Translations under genes and position numbers: made by a program
Source: Agarilytica sp045430345
GTDB lineage: Bacteria > Pseudomonadota > Gammaproteobacteria > Pseudomonadales > Cellvibrionaceae
Direction of reading: 5' to 3'
Assembly: GCA_045430345.1 (NCBI GenBank)
Contig: JAILXT010000001.1
Location: 186,001 to 250,000 of the forward strand
DNA length: 64,000 nucleotides
Shown here: positions 32,501 to 41,191 of the stretch, one piece after another
Numbering within the stretch: the stretch's first letter is position 1
Layout: every line of letters begins with the position of its first letter
The notes under the pieces: model-generated
What the model was told of the DNA's origin: nothing
The model's input: the letters and a program-made list of their open reading frames with translations, nothing else
Databases searched by the model: none

Positions 32501-35500
32501 TAGATTACGTCTATTTCTCGGCTGATAGATTTGGGTTTGGTGCCAATACAGGTACGGGCCCGCTCAATGTAGTGACGCACATCCGAAATGGTCTGGGTGC
32601 AGTAACTGATATAAATTATGAGCCTCTTCATAGCAGTGATCATTATCGCGGCCTGCAATATGCGGCGACATCTGACTCGTCAGGGGATGTTGATGTAGGT
32701 CTGTTTTATCGTTTAATGAACGACCCATTCGATGATATACAAGATGAAGAATCGTTCCTTCAAAATTATCGTGCGCCTGTTTTAGAGTATTTATCGCCCG
32801 TTCAGGTGGTAACGTCCATATCAGGAAGTGCCCCAGCTGGTGATGTATATGATGAATCGAACCCCACCGCTGTACCTAATGCTATTGATGCCTCAGCAAA
32901 AAGCCAGCTTGAGTATTACTATTACCAGTCCCGTATTCAAGCTGGGGGACAAGGCTTTTTAGGGTTTAAAGCCTTAATGACAGAAGAGCCTCAAAGCGAA
33001 GTCCGTACAACGACTTTTTACCGTCAGGATTGGCCATTTGTGGGCATGCCTTATCGTACGGAGCAGCGTAGTGGTGATGGCGACTTAATGGGGTTGTCGC
33101 ATACCACATTAGGACTTATGGCGTGGGACTCTTCCTGGGAAGACACTTTATTGGCAAGCGATACTGGAGCATCGGCATTACCTTTACTGCGTCCGTACTT
33201 AAAAGAAATCCTTGAAGAGTCTTACAAATTTAAAACGTCTGATAGCGACCCCATACAGATTTCTCCAGTGTCCGTACCCAACACTCCCGTGTATTGTAAG
33301 CTGGGAGGTATTTGTCCTGCGCCTACGAATAAGGGCACCGTCTTATTAAAATCATCTGTCGTGAAAAATGATTATGATGGGTTTAGTAACCTCGAAAAAG
33401 TAACAACCACAACAACCGCAGGCAGTTTGTCTGTTAATCAGGTCGTAGATTCCACATTCCCCGAAGACCTAACGATATCACTCCATGATGAAATATTTAG
33501 TTACGCTCAACTTGGCCGTGTGACGGCGGCGGTTTCTAGTAATGTAAGGAATAGCCTGCCTTCTGTGTCTCGAAAGTCTTCGTTTACGTATTTTGAAACG
33601 GGTGCCCACGCGGGGTTGCTTGCATCGGAAGTCGTAGAGCCGGATACACCCGATTCGCGGATGGAAACGACATATTCGTACGATACATATGGAAATAAAA
33701 CACGAGCGGATACAGTAGCTCGTAATCACGTTTATGATTTTGATGGCTCGGTCATTTCTACTGAAGATCAAACACGTAGTCAGTCTTTCATTATGGATGC
33801 GGAAGCGCATAGATACGTGAATAGCACAGTAAATATATTGGATGGCCTTTCTCACACAGAAGAAATAGTAACAGCTCGAAATGAATTTGGTTCGCCTGCG
33901 AAAATTGAAAGTTTGAAAAGCGATATAGAGATTACGGTTCGATATGATGTATTGGGCCGTGAAGTGTATCGTGGGGATAATGCGGACAGCGTTAATTATG
34001 ATGGTGTTGGTTCTTGGACTACAACAGAGTATTTAAAGTGTAGCGGTAGTATGCGTTGCCCTAACGGCACAAGTTATGTGGTAAGAAAGGCCGCCGCGGA
34101 TGGTTCGCTAAGTTTAAGTTTCTATGATGTTTTGGCTCGGGTAACTAGGGACGCGGTTCAGACATTTGATGGGCGTCTTTCATATACGGATACTCAATAC
34201 GACTCAAAAGGCAGAGTTCAAAGAAAAAGTTTACCTTACTTTGCGGGCTCGCCGGTTTATTGGACGCATTATCGTGTTGATGTTCTAGGGCGAACGGTAG
34301 AAGTTATCTCCCCAAATGGCGCACATCAGTACCAATCTTATAACGGATTCAGCACCACATTTACTAATGCGGTAGGTGTTAGCCGGACAGAAAATAAAAA
34401 CGGTTTAGGTGAGCTGGAAAGCGTCTCTGAAGCTCTAGGCGCAACAACGGAGTATGACTACGATAATTATGGGAACCTGGCATTTATGCGGTCTATTCCC
34501 GCTGCAGGTGATACAGACCAATCAGTATTGGTTACCGAAGTACGCTACGACCATGAGGGTCGAAAGACCTACATGAACGACCCAGATAAAGGGGTATGGG
34601 AGTACCGCTATAATGGCTTTGGTGATTTGGTTTGGCAAAAAGATGGAAAGGGTCAAGTCGTCACACAGAGATATGATGGTTTGGCGAGGATGACCGAGCG
34701 CACTGACTATCTAAATAATGGGGGTGTCGAGGGGCAAGCTACCTGGTTTTATGATGGTGAAACAGATACAGCCCGTGTCGTCGATAATGCGTGGATGCAA
34801 GTTTCAGCCGTTGTGATGCGTCGAGCTGAAGGTAGCCTTTGCGATGCTAGTGCTGCTATTCAGTGTGTATATCCAAGCTACGATGAATTTGGCCGAAATA
34901 CCTCTTCGGAAGTTCATAATAGCGTGAAAGATGGTGGGAGCAACCGTTTAGAAACGTTTATTACAGAAACGGTCTACGATGACATCGGACGAGTTGCTTC
35001 ACAAACTGATGCGTTGAATATGGTGGTAACTAGTAACCGCAGTACCGATTCTCGTTATTTAGATGATTCTATTTCGAGTGGTATTGAAAACGATTACAAC
35101 GATTATGGGTACTTAAAGCGTGTAATTGATTTGCAAACGCGGAAGCCCATTTTTAACTTACTAAGCACTAATGCTAGTGGGCAAGCGCTGCAGGTCTTAC
35201 GGGGGAATAACGTTACTTCAGAAAATACTTACGATCCTTTGACCGGACAGTTGATAAAGCAGGTGGGTAATATTTCCGATATTTTTAGGGTGCAGCATAT
35301 TGATTACACTTGGAGTGATATCGGTAATTTGAGTAGTCGATCTAATGACTCAAAAAGCAATTTGGGTACAGGTCCGAACCGCGGTTTACAGGAGAGCTTC
35401 TGTTACGATGAGCTAAATCGACTCGTCAAAACCAACGCGAACACTTTAAGCATTTCGTCCTGTGAGTCATTGTCACCAGCTAATCAGGATATGCGTTACG

Positions 35501-37344
35501 ATAGTCGCGGTAACATTCTATATAAGCACGATGTGGGTAGTTACGTATACGATCGCAGTATTGCTGGTCCTCATGCGGTGACAAGCACTACCGCTGGCGA
35601 TAGTTATCAGTATGATGATAACGGTAATATGACGGCTAGTTTCGGCACTAACCGCCGTCAGATGACTTACAGTTCTTTCGATAAAGTAACATCAATTATC
35701 AAGGGTGCTGCATCTGCACCTGATCACACAACGTCATTTCGGTATGGGGCTGATCGTGCTCGCTACTGGCGTGAAGACATCGATAAAAATGGCGTGGTTA
35801 CCACAACAGAGTATCGTGGTAACGTTGAGCGTATTACAAAATCTAATGAGCCAGGGAAGGTTGAATGGAAGCGATACCTGGGCAAAACATCCCTAATTAC
35901 TATGGTTACGGACAACAATAATATACTGCTGGATGGCGTTGATAACTACAAAGAATCCTATATCTACAATGACCATCTTGGTTCTCTTGATGTAATTACG
36001 GATGGTGCTGGTACCGTTGTGCAATCGATGAGTTTCGATCCTTGGGGATCGCGTCGAAATGCCGATACATGGCAGCCATTGGATATCTCGGATCTTTCTG
36101 TGTTGGCGTCTCTAAAATCGATAACAACCAGGGGGTATACCGGCCATGAAATGTTAGATGAGGTCGGAGTTATTCATATGAATGGCCGCATATACGATCC
36201 TAGGCTCGCTCGGTTTATGCAGGCGGATCCGATTATTCAGGCCGCGACATCAACACAGAGTTTGAACCGCTACGCGTACGTGTGGAATAACCCTTTAAAT
36301 TCCACCGATCCCACGGGTTATATTAATGATTATGCTTGGCAAAAAGCACTGCCTATCATCGTCCAAGCTGTTATAACTATAGTGGCGATAGCTTCGTGCG
36401 GTGGGAATGTAGCTTGTGGTGCGATTGCTGGTGCATTTATGGGGGGGATGTGGGCTGCAGTCAATGGTGCCAATGACAGGGGGATATTGAAAGCGGCGAT
36501 TACGGGCGCGATATCTGGTTCGATGGGTGCCTACGCAGAGGGTGCTGAGTGGGCTTGGTATTATGAAATGGCCGCGATGGGAACCGCTGGGGGAGTTACG
36601 TCTGTTCTTGGTGGCGGTAAGTTTGGCCACGGTTTTGTTGCTGCGGTTGTGACGCCTCAAGGAGGAAAGTTTGGGGTTATTGGTGCTGCGGTTGTAGGTG
36701 GAGCTATTTCTAAGATGACCGGAGGGAAGTTTGAGAGTGGTGCGGCTAGTGGGGCGTTTAATTATGTGGCTGGTAGCCTTGCTCATGGTAATGTAAAGGA
36801 TTCGGATGGGTTTACTGGGGAGGAAAGAGGTAATTTACGTCGGGGGCTGACTGCTGATGGGCGGGTTTTACTGGCTTCCGTTGATGAAGGGGTAAATAAT
36901 GAGGCTATGGCCGCTGCTCTTAAATCTGCACAAAAGGCTCGAGCCTGTGGGGGCAGGCCATGTTCGAATAGATCCTCCCCATCTAGGTCAGATCTAAATA
37001 ACTTGGATGGCGTGACTGAGGCGCTTGTTATCGCTTCTGAAAAAGCAGGTACGGGTTGGGAGAGGGAGTATCGGGATGTATGGCATAACATGGGTGTTGA
37101 ACCTGGAACAAATCGGAAATATACGAATTCAGATGGACGAGAGGCTGTTTTTACAACCAATGCGAATGGTTTAAGTGTGCATGTCACTGATCATAATGGC
37201 CCGACATATAATTATGGGAGGAATGATTTCACTCACACTTTATTGGATGTGATACCGTACTTTTTTGAAGGGGCGGGCCCCAACGATACGTCGAATTTTT
37301 GGGACAGAATCACTGTTTGTAGGATTGGGTGCTCCTTGGATTGA
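29542..37344 (+). CDS. Secreted SpvB/FG-GAP/RHS-repeat protein with variable C-terminus
   Basis: The 2600-residue protein starts with a signal-peptide-like segment (LRLVIGVLGFSACVGAA). An SpvB-like domain at about 255-345 (GSFRVSESGAAVYNVPISVPVGTAGVAPELSLNYSS) follows. At least nine calcium-loop-like FG-GAP/VCBS motifs are scattered through residues 130-990 (DFDGDGNTDF, DIDGDGYLDM, DFNGDGVADA, DVNGDGYSDI and others). YD/RHS repeats (YDDIGRV, YDELNRL) run from about 1360 to 2130, ending in the RHS core (YIYNDHLGSLDVITDGAG, GRIYDPRLARFMQADPI, NRYAYVWNNPLNSTDPTGYI, about 2235-2260). After DPTGY comes a Gly/Ala-rich hydrophobic stretch and about 150 residues I do not recognise, the place where polymorphic toxin domains sit. 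Secretion by Sec and display or release as a toxin-like shell is inferred. A small lipoprotein gene overlaps its stop codon. Confidence 0.9.
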   Translation: MFGHCLRLVIGVLGFSACVGAADFGANKYDVYLGDINPIEDEIPDIYLHGKEQFILIHGDIATPIVIPPGHSYQILSDYTITPGVMGFSGSYENDLHPVEVVDPPYDQDERNDRSMILLQENQDYFWGDFDGDGNTDFLLAIEGAGTEGSFEPGLDAALGNAKAGRFVLMRGDGTSQNTPEATQANISGVFADELYFFSNDFEVRDYDGDGRDELVHNGGGFSADVTLSFSSNTTDLTYEMEFHEAPLTIKTSNINGASTGSFRVSESGAAVYNVPISVPVGTAGVAPELSLNYSSQNGNGLLGLGWQLSGVSAISRCRKTLIQDGFASPLSWNEATFCLGGQRLIRQSSFSEGVIYKTASTGVVKITAYGSENNPDYFELISKDGSLTTFGGSVDSRQNGLGDSSYSWSINRFEDSVSNEIVFDYLQNNGSDFRISTISYAFAGGVSPYSQIEFLYENRPDRLGGYIAGHPSFTTLRLQSIAVKNKESTGPNGDALAEVRRYSLHYLRSFLPDVNDKSFVSAVQECVNNDCLPPTYFDWARENEFEIGETVVTDKITVGKNKLNQTVPMDIDGDGYLDMVWAEAGEYMGDHFYKIMYMMFDPIAQEFTDRKDFIGATGSCVGGEVKQRTYRILLCESPYNKYKQAHLQSVDYNADGRQDLAVYRNDKDSWYIYLSTLTSSGEWQLSGTATAIINPGSDNSIFMDADSDGLQDIVSTSRIFYLRRKPGVDLSSADAYHYVEEVDENGDVVTPDWIWEVDRFEFSNADYIVSYRGLAFVAAGDFNGDGVADAIVADRKIPDGEGEFYHADMMAFERYFIALREGNTFRVTRAIGPSVAFDDFNGENPYVPGNRNGAVRPFSIGDVNGDGYSDILNKAYKSEDNYSYNFYLNTGDGFADPVLLENLDVDAGAPVNEIDYVKKYTSLQDIDADGYLDIVMTRTNTGSVKYKSWNNSTSSFEDRQLGGVPDTLKGRGGRSMFYDVTGDGRLDYVYFSADRFGFGANTGTGPLNVVTHIRNGLGAVTDINYEPLHSSDHYRGLQYAATSDSSGDVDVGLFYRLMNDPFDDIQDEESFLQNYRAPVLEYLSPVQVVTSISGSAPAGDVYDESNPTAVPNAIDASAKSQLEYYYYQSRIQAGGQGFLGFKALMTEEPQSEVRTTTFYRQDWPFVGMPYRTEQRSGDGDLMGLSHTTLGLMAWDSSWEDTLLASDTGASALPLLRPYLKEILEESYKFKTSDSDPIQISPVSVPNTPVYCKLGGICPAPTNKGTVLLKSSVVKNDYDGFSNLEKVTTTTTAGSLSVNQVVDSTFPEDLTISLHDEIFSYAQLGRVTAAVSSNVRNSLPSVSRKSSFTYFETGAHAGLLASEVVEPDTPDSRMETTYSYDTYGNKTRADTVARNHVYDFDGSVISTEDQTRSQSFIMDAEAHRYVNSTVNILDGLSHTEEIVTARNEFGSPAKIESLKSDIEITVRYDVLGREVYRGDNADSVNYDGVGSWTTTEYLKCSGSMRCPNGTSYVVRKAAADGSLSLSFYDVLARVTRDAVQTFDGRLSYTDTQYDSKGRVQRKSLPYFAGSPVYWTHYRVDVLGRTVEVISPNGAHQYQSYNGFSTTFTNAVGVSRTENKNGLGELESVSEALGATTEYDYDNYGNLAFMRSIPAAGDTDQSVLVTEVRYDHEGRKTYMNDPDKGVWEYRYNGFGDLVWQKDGKGQVVTQRYDGLARMTERTDYLNNGGVEGQATWFYDGETDTARVVDNAWMQVSAVVMRRAEGSLCDASAAIQCVYPSYDEFGRNTSSEVHNSVKDGGSNRLETFITETVYDDIGRVASQTDALNMVVTSNRSTDSRYLDDSISSGIENDYNDYGYLKRVIDLQTRKPIFNLLSTNASGQALQVLRGNNVTSENTYDPLTGQLIKQVGNISDIFRVQHIDYTWSDIGNLSSRSNDSKSNLGTGPNRGLQESFCYDELNRLVKTNANTLSISSCESLSPANQDMRYDSRGNILYKHDVGSYVYDRSIAGPHAVTSTTAGDSYQYDDNGNMTASFGTNRRQMTYSSFDKVTSIIKGAASAPDHTTSFRYGADRARYWREDIDKNGVVTTTEYRGNVERITKSNEPGKVEWKRYLGKTSLITMVTDNNNILLDGVDNYKESYIYNDHLGSLDVITDGAGTVVQSMSFDPWGSRRNADTWQPLDISDLSVLASLKSITTRGYTGHEMLDEVGVIHMNGRIYDPRLARFMQADPIIQAATSTQSLNRYAYVWNNPLNSTDPTGYINDYAWQKALPIIVQAVITIVAIASCGGNVACGAIAGAFMGGMWAAVNGANDRGILKAAITGAISGSMGAYAEGAEWAWYYEMAAMGTAGGVTSVLGGGKFGHGFVAAVVTPQGGKFGVIGAAVVGGAISKMTGGKFESGAASGAFNYVAGSLAHGNVKDSDGFTGEERGNLRRGLTADGRVLLASVDEGVNNEAMAAALKSAQKARACGGRPCSNRSSPSRSDLNNLDGVTEALVIASEKAGTGWEREYRDVWHNMGVEPGTNRKYTNSDGREAVFTTNANGLSVHVTDHNGPTYNYGRNDFTHTLLDVIPYFFEGAGPNDTSNFWDRITVCRIGCSLD

Positions 37345-37865
37345 TGGTGTATATTATGGCATTGTTGAAAAAAAGTTATTTTATTATGTTAAGTGTTTTT
37401 CTTTCTGGATGTTCTCACACGGAAATATTTAATGCTTACAAATCCGCAGATGTAGTGCTGGAAGGTCGTACAAAGCTTACGTTTTTAATGGAAATGACGG
37501 CTAATAACTCTAAGCCAGGAGTGACTGTTTACGGCGAGCCATATAAATTAATGGTGTTTGTTCCTTATGTTCGGGAGTTGAAAAAAATCTCGTTGAGGAA
37601 GGTGTCTTTAAGTGGTGAGAGCGGGGACTTGGTAGAGCTGCCTGATAATTCAAAAAGTTTAGTGGATATAGATTCTTCTTATGAAGGTTCCGTTGTGATC
37701 ATGTTTGACATCGATAAGTTGGTATTTCAATCTTACAAATTGTTTGGTGAATTGGTTGTTGAGACAGGTCAAAGTGTCAGTTCTCATTCGTTTGAGGTGT
37801 TTTTGGATACGGACCGCAAGGAAGAAAAAATCAATAAGTTTTGGAGTAATTTGATGGGGATATGA
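37344..37865 (+). CDS. Small putative lipoprotein, candidate partner of the RHS protein
   Basis: The 173-residue protein has a signal ending in a good lipobox (FIMLSVFLSGCS), so it is probably anchored in a membrane facing the periplasm or surface. The rest is mainly beta-like with no family I recognise. Its ATG overlaps the TGA of the RHS gene (TGATG), suggesting coupled translation; an ATG at 37356 is an alternative start. Genes placed directly after RHS or polymorphic toxins often encode immunity proteins, and a lipoprotein would suit protection against an exported toxin. That is inference from position only. Confidence 0.7.
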   Translation: MVYIMALLKKSYFIMLSVFLSGCSHTEIFNAYKSADVVLEGRTKLTFLMEMTANNSKPGVTVYGEPYKLMVFVPYVRELKKISLRKVSLSGESGDLVELPDNSKSLVDIDSSYEGSVVIMFDIDKLVFQSYKLFGELVVETGQSVSSHSFEVFLDTDRKEEKINKFWSNLMGI

Positions 37866-37874
37866 CTTTGAATA

Positions 37875-37937
37875 AGTAGGGTCAGAGTGACATTCCCCCA
37901 ATATAACGAAATTAGTAGGGTCAGATCCGAGTTTCCC
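37875..37937 (+). repeat. REP-like direct repeats upstream of the RAYT transposase
   Basis: AGTAGGGTCAGA occurs twice, at 37875-37886 and 37914-37925. The second copy precedes TCCGAGTTTCCCTAA, which can pair back with TTAG-TA-GGG. GTAGGGTCAGA-type sequences next to Y1 transposase genes are typical of REP/RAYT systems. Confidence 0.65.
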
Positions 37938-38139
37938 TAATCGAATACCGAGCCCGTTTTTCGTATTCATGATTTGCGAGTTGTTTTTGATTTAGGCTAT
38001 GGATCATTCGGATGATGACAATTATCTTTTGACGGTCTACCGTCTATCGAATTGAATCCTGTTCGGGCAAACATGGTGGTAGAATATAGGACATCCATAA
38101 ATTTGACTTTCGTTCCCTTCTCCTTTAATATGCTTAACC

Positions 38140-39204
38140 ATGACCCAAGCTAGAGAACATCAAGTTAGTCTAGAGGCTACACCCTTTTATCACTGTTACG
38201 TTCGTTGTGTGCGTAGAGCATTTTTGTGCGGCGAAGATTATGCGACGGGCGAGAATTACGACCATAGAAAACAGTGGATTGTGTCGCGCTTACGCTTCCT
38301 TTCTTACGTTTATGCAATTGATATTTGTGCGTATGCGGTGATGAGCAATCATTACCATGTGGTGTTGCATGTGGATGAGGGTCGAGCTAAGGGGTGGTCA
38401 AAGGAAGAGGTGGTTGAGCGTTGGATGCAGCTATACAAAGGAAATGTCTTGGTGGATCGATGGTTGAAGAATCCTGATGCAATGGATAATGCGTCTATGG
38501 CGGCCGTCGATGAGTTAATTGATATGTGGCGTGAGCGCCTATGTTCAATTAGCTGGTTTATGCGCGGAGTGAACGAGACTATCGCACGCATGGCGAATGA
38601 AGAAGAAAATTGTAAAGGTCGTTTTTGGGAAGGGCGTTTTAAAAGCCAAGCATTACTAGATGAGGCTGCCGTATTAAGTTGTATGGCGTATGTGGATTTA
38701 AACCCTATTCGAGCGGGCATGGAAAGTAATTTGAATGAGAGCGATTTCACGTCGATCCAGCAGCGATTATTCGATTTTGCGAAACGTAAGCGTCAAGTAA
38801 AGCCTCATAGCGCAATAACAAAGTGTATCAGTAAGCAGGAGCGATTAAAGGCTGCGTTAGGTGTGGAAAAACAACCCGAAGCGCCGCTAATGCGTTTTGA
38901 TGGCAGTAGTCATACCGATATTCATCGGGCATTGCCGTTTACTCAAGAAGATTATTTTACCTTGTTGGATGCTACGGGCCGTGCCTTTCGAGAGGATAAG
39001 CGCGGTTATATCCCCTCAGATGTCCCATCTATCGTTTCTCAATATGGTATAGATCCGAATAAGTGGTTGGCGCATGTTCAGGGCTTTGGTTGCACTTACA
39101 GTATATGCGTTGGTTCTGCAGATAAAATTGTGGAATACGCGCATATATTTCAAAGGCGATGGGCTAAAGGGGTTGGGGCTGCGCAGGATGTGTATGTAGC
39201 GTAA
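38140..39204 (+). CDS. REP-associated tyrosine transposase (Y1/IS200-like)
   Basis: The 354-residue protein has the Y1 transposase fold: an N-terminal strand (YHCYVRCVRRAFLCG), the HUH metal site in AYAVMSNHYHVVLHV, and the helix LDEAAVLSCMAYVDLNPIRAGM with conserved tyrosine. It is longer than IS200 TnpA (~150 residues), as RAYT proteins are, with a ~130-residue C-terminal extension. RAYTs are single-strand nucleases thought to mobilise REP hairpins rather than their own gene. GTAGGGTCAGA repeats upstream agree; no IS ends or target duplication were seen. The frame is intact. It lies in the accessory stretch between the RHS locus and hipBA. Confidence 0.88.
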   Translation: MTQAREHQVSLEATPFYHCYVRCVRRAFLCGEDYATGENYDHRKQWIVSRLRFLSYVYAIDICAYAVMSNHYHVVLHVDEGRAKGWSKEEVVERWMQLYKGNVLVDRWLKNPDAMDNASMAAVDELIDMWRERLCSISWFMRGVNETIARMANEEENCKGRFWEGRFKSQALLDEAAVLSCMAYVDLNPIRAGMESNLNESDFTSIQQRLFDFAKRKRQVKPHSAITKCISKQERLKAALGVEKQPEAPLMRFDGSSHTDIHRALPFTQEDYFTLLDATGRAFREDKRGYIPSDVPSIVSQYGIDPNKWLAHVQGFGCTYSICVGSADKIVEYAHIFQRRWAKGVGAAQDVYVA

Positions 39205-39374
39205 GTCGTATCGAAATCCTGAGTACTCTTCATGAGCCGAGACTGTGACCGGCGACCAGGTAAAGCTATATCTTGAATCACAACATCAATCACTCTGATA
39301 GACCCTGGTGGTTCCGCTTTCCTTATAGTTCGTATTAGAGGGTTTATTGTACTGAGTCTTGTGTTATATTTAAT

Positions 39375-39390
39375 GATAAGAATTGTTATC
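39375..39390. promoter_or_regulatory. Candidate hipBA operator
   Basis: GATAAGAATTGTTATC is a 16-base near-palindrome (one mismatched pair) 45 bases before the hipB ATG. HipB-type antitoxins repress their own promoter through such inverted repeats. A partial resemblance to a Fur box was also noted. Confidence 0.45.
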
Positions 39391-39435
39391 GTTGTTTATT
39401 TTTTTGCTAATAGTGTATAGAAAAGTAATCGTTAT

Positions 39436-39786
39436 ATGTTTGAAAGCATGACAGACAAAGCGGTTTCTGCAGAGCTAGGCCACCGTATCGAGCAGCTACG
39501 CCTAGAGCGTAATATGACGCAGCAGCAGTTGGCGGCTGCGGTGGGTTTGTCGCGTGTGACTTACGGTAAGCTGGTCTCTGGCGAGGCTAAGCTGGTGAAT
39601 GTGATTGCGGTATTACGGGTACTGGGTCAGCTGGAATTGCTTGAAAAAGCGGTGCCGGAGGCGGTATTTAGCCCTTTGGAGCAGTTGAAGTTACAGGGTA
39701 AACAAAGGCAGCGTGCACGTGGGCGCAGTGATCTAGTTCAGGGAAATTCTCAGATGGAGAATAACAATGATGATTTGGATTGGTAA
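39436..39786 (+). CDS. hipB: HipB-like antitoxin, XRE family
   Basis: The 116-residue DNA-binding protein has a Cro/CI helix-turn-helix (LGHRIEQLRLERNMTQQQLAAAVGLSRVTYGKLVSGEAKLVNVIAVLRVLGQ) and a polar C-terminal tail (ENNNDDLDW). HipB neutralises HipA and represses the operon. Its TAA overlaps the hipA ATG by one base, so the two are translationally coupled. The helix-turn-helix is somewhat degenerate at the second helix but of usual length. Confidence 0.88.
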   Translation: MFESMTDKAVSAELGHRIEQLRLERNMTQQQLAAAVGLSRVTYGKLVSGEAKLVNVIAVLRVLGQLELLEKAVPEAVFSPLEQLKLQGKQRQRARGRSDLVQGNSQMENNNDDLDW

Positions 39787-41099
39787 TGGCTAACCTGGCT
39801 GAAGTGCGGTTATGGGGTAAGCAAGTGGGGGCTTTGGCGTACGATACCAACACACGTCTCAGCACATTTGAATTCTCCCCCTCTTGGCGTAAAACCGGCG
39901 TAGAGATTGCGCCAATACATATGCCGTTAGAGGCAATGAAGTACCAATACCCTGGGCTGAGCGAGGTCACCTATCGTGGGTTGCCTGCGGTCTTTGCTGA
40001 TGCCTTACCGGATGATTTCGGAAATGCCGTGATTGATGCGTGGCTCGCTGGGCAAGGTCGCTCGCCTGATTCCTTTACGCCGGTCGAACGATTGCTCTAT
40101 ACCGGTACGAGGGGTATGGGGGCTTTGGAATTTCTTCCTGTAATTGATGGTCGTCCGTCTGTACAGAATGAGATCGCATTGGATTCTTTGGTGTCGGTTG
40201 CACAAAAAGTGTTGGATCAGCGGAGTCAGGCGCAATACCACCTTAGCCACCAAGATAGTGGCGCGATGAAGGCTATTTTACAGGTGGGGACATCTGCCGG
40301 CGGTGCTCGCGCAAAAGCGGTGGTGGCCATTAATCAAGATCGCAGCCAAATTCGATCAGGTCAGGCCGATGCACCAGAAGGGTTTGAGCACTATTTATTA
40401 AAGCTCGACGGGATAGAAGAGCATAAGATCGATAGTGAAACCTATGGTGACCCGCAAGGTTTTGGGAGAATGGAGTACGCGTATTATCTGATGGCGCGTG
40501 ATGCGGGAATTAGTATTTCCGAATCTGAGTTGTTAATGGAAGGTCCGAGAGCCCATTTTATTACGCGGCGATTTGATCGAGAGGGTAATCGCAAAAAACA
40601 TTATTTATCCTTATGTGCCATGGATCATGCCGATTATAAAAAGCCCGGTACGTACAGTTACGAGCAGTTATTGGCGGTGGCACGCAAACTCAGCTTGCCG
40701 CGTGAGGATGCGATTGAAATTTTTCGTCGAATGGTATTCAACGTTATCGCGCGAAATCATGATGATCATACAAAGAATTTTGGGTTTGTATTGGATAACC
40801 CGAAAGCGAACTGGCGTTTATCTCCCGCGTTTGATATTGCTTATAGTTTTAAACCGGGGTCTCCTTGGGTTTCATCACACCAAATGTCGATTAATGGGAA
40901 ACGAGATTATTTTAACCGACAAGACCTAATGGCGGTCGCCTCTTTGATCGGTAATTTTAGAGAAGCTAAGGCTGTTATCGAAAAAAATATTGAAGTTGTG
41001 AGTGAGTGGCCGAGTTATGCTGAAAGAGCCGGCGTATTTGACACCTTACAAAATGAGGTACTGACTAATTTAAGGCTTGGGGAAAATTTTGATTGGTGA
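39786..41099 (+). CDS. hipA: HipA-like serine/threonine kinase toxin
   Basis: The 437-residue kinase belongs to the HipA family; E. coli HipA phosphorylates glutamyl-tRNA synthetase and induces persistence, but related toxins have other substrates. Visible parts: the N-terminal HipA-N1 domain (VRLWGKQVGALAYD... FADALPDDFGNAVIDAWL), the regulatory loop VGTSAGGARAKAVVAI with the likely autophosphorylated serine, YLLKLDG, catalytic RNHDDHTKNFGF and metal-binding LSPAFDIAYS. All kinase residues look intact. ATG 39786 is chosen over TTG 39780 because it overlaps the hipB stop. A 12-bp hairpin terminator includes the hipA stop codon. Confidence 0.93.
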   Translation: MANLAEVRLWGKQVGALAYDTNTRLSTFEFSPSWRKTGVEIAPIHMPLEAMKYQYPGLSEVTYRGLPAVFADALPDDFGNAVIDAWLAGQGRSPDSFTPVERLLYTGTRGMGALEFLPVIDGRPSVQNEIALDSLVSVAQKVLDQRSQAQYHLSHQDSGAMKAILQVGTSAGGARAKAVVAINQDRSQIRSGQADAPEGFEHYLLKLDGIEEHKIDSETYGDPQGFGRMEYAYYLMARDAGISISESELLMEGPRAHFITRRFDREGNRKKHYLSLCAMDHADYKKPGTYSYEQLLAVARKLSLPREDAIEIFRRMVFNVIARNHDDHTKNFGFVLDNPKANWRLSPAFDIAYSFKPGSPWVSSHQMSINGKRDYFNRQDLMAVASLIGNFREAKAVIEKNIEVVSEWPSYAERAGVFDTLQNEVLTNLRLGENFDW

Positions 41100-41137
41100 A
41101 TACACCCCTGGTGTATTCACCTTTTCTTTCCTTTTTT
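41095..41137 (+). terminator. Rho-independent terminator of hipBA
   Basis: GGTGAATACACC and GGTGTATTCACC form a perfect 12-bp stem with a CCT loop, followed by TTTTCTTTCCTTTTTTC. The left arm contains the hipA TGA. Confidence 0.93.
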
Positions 41138-41191
41138 CTTCTCTTATGAACTGGCTTTAGGCCTGTTCATAAAATCGTTATACCGTTTGCT

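Noticed and set aside
39375..39390. Fur box
   Set aside because: Half-site spacing does not fit the 7-1-7 Fur pattern and the downstream gene is a toxin-antitoxin pair, so a HipB operator is more likely.
29203..41190. Prophage or integrative element
   Set aside because: No integrase, phage structural genes or att-like duplications were found; only a RAYT, RHS and hipBA.
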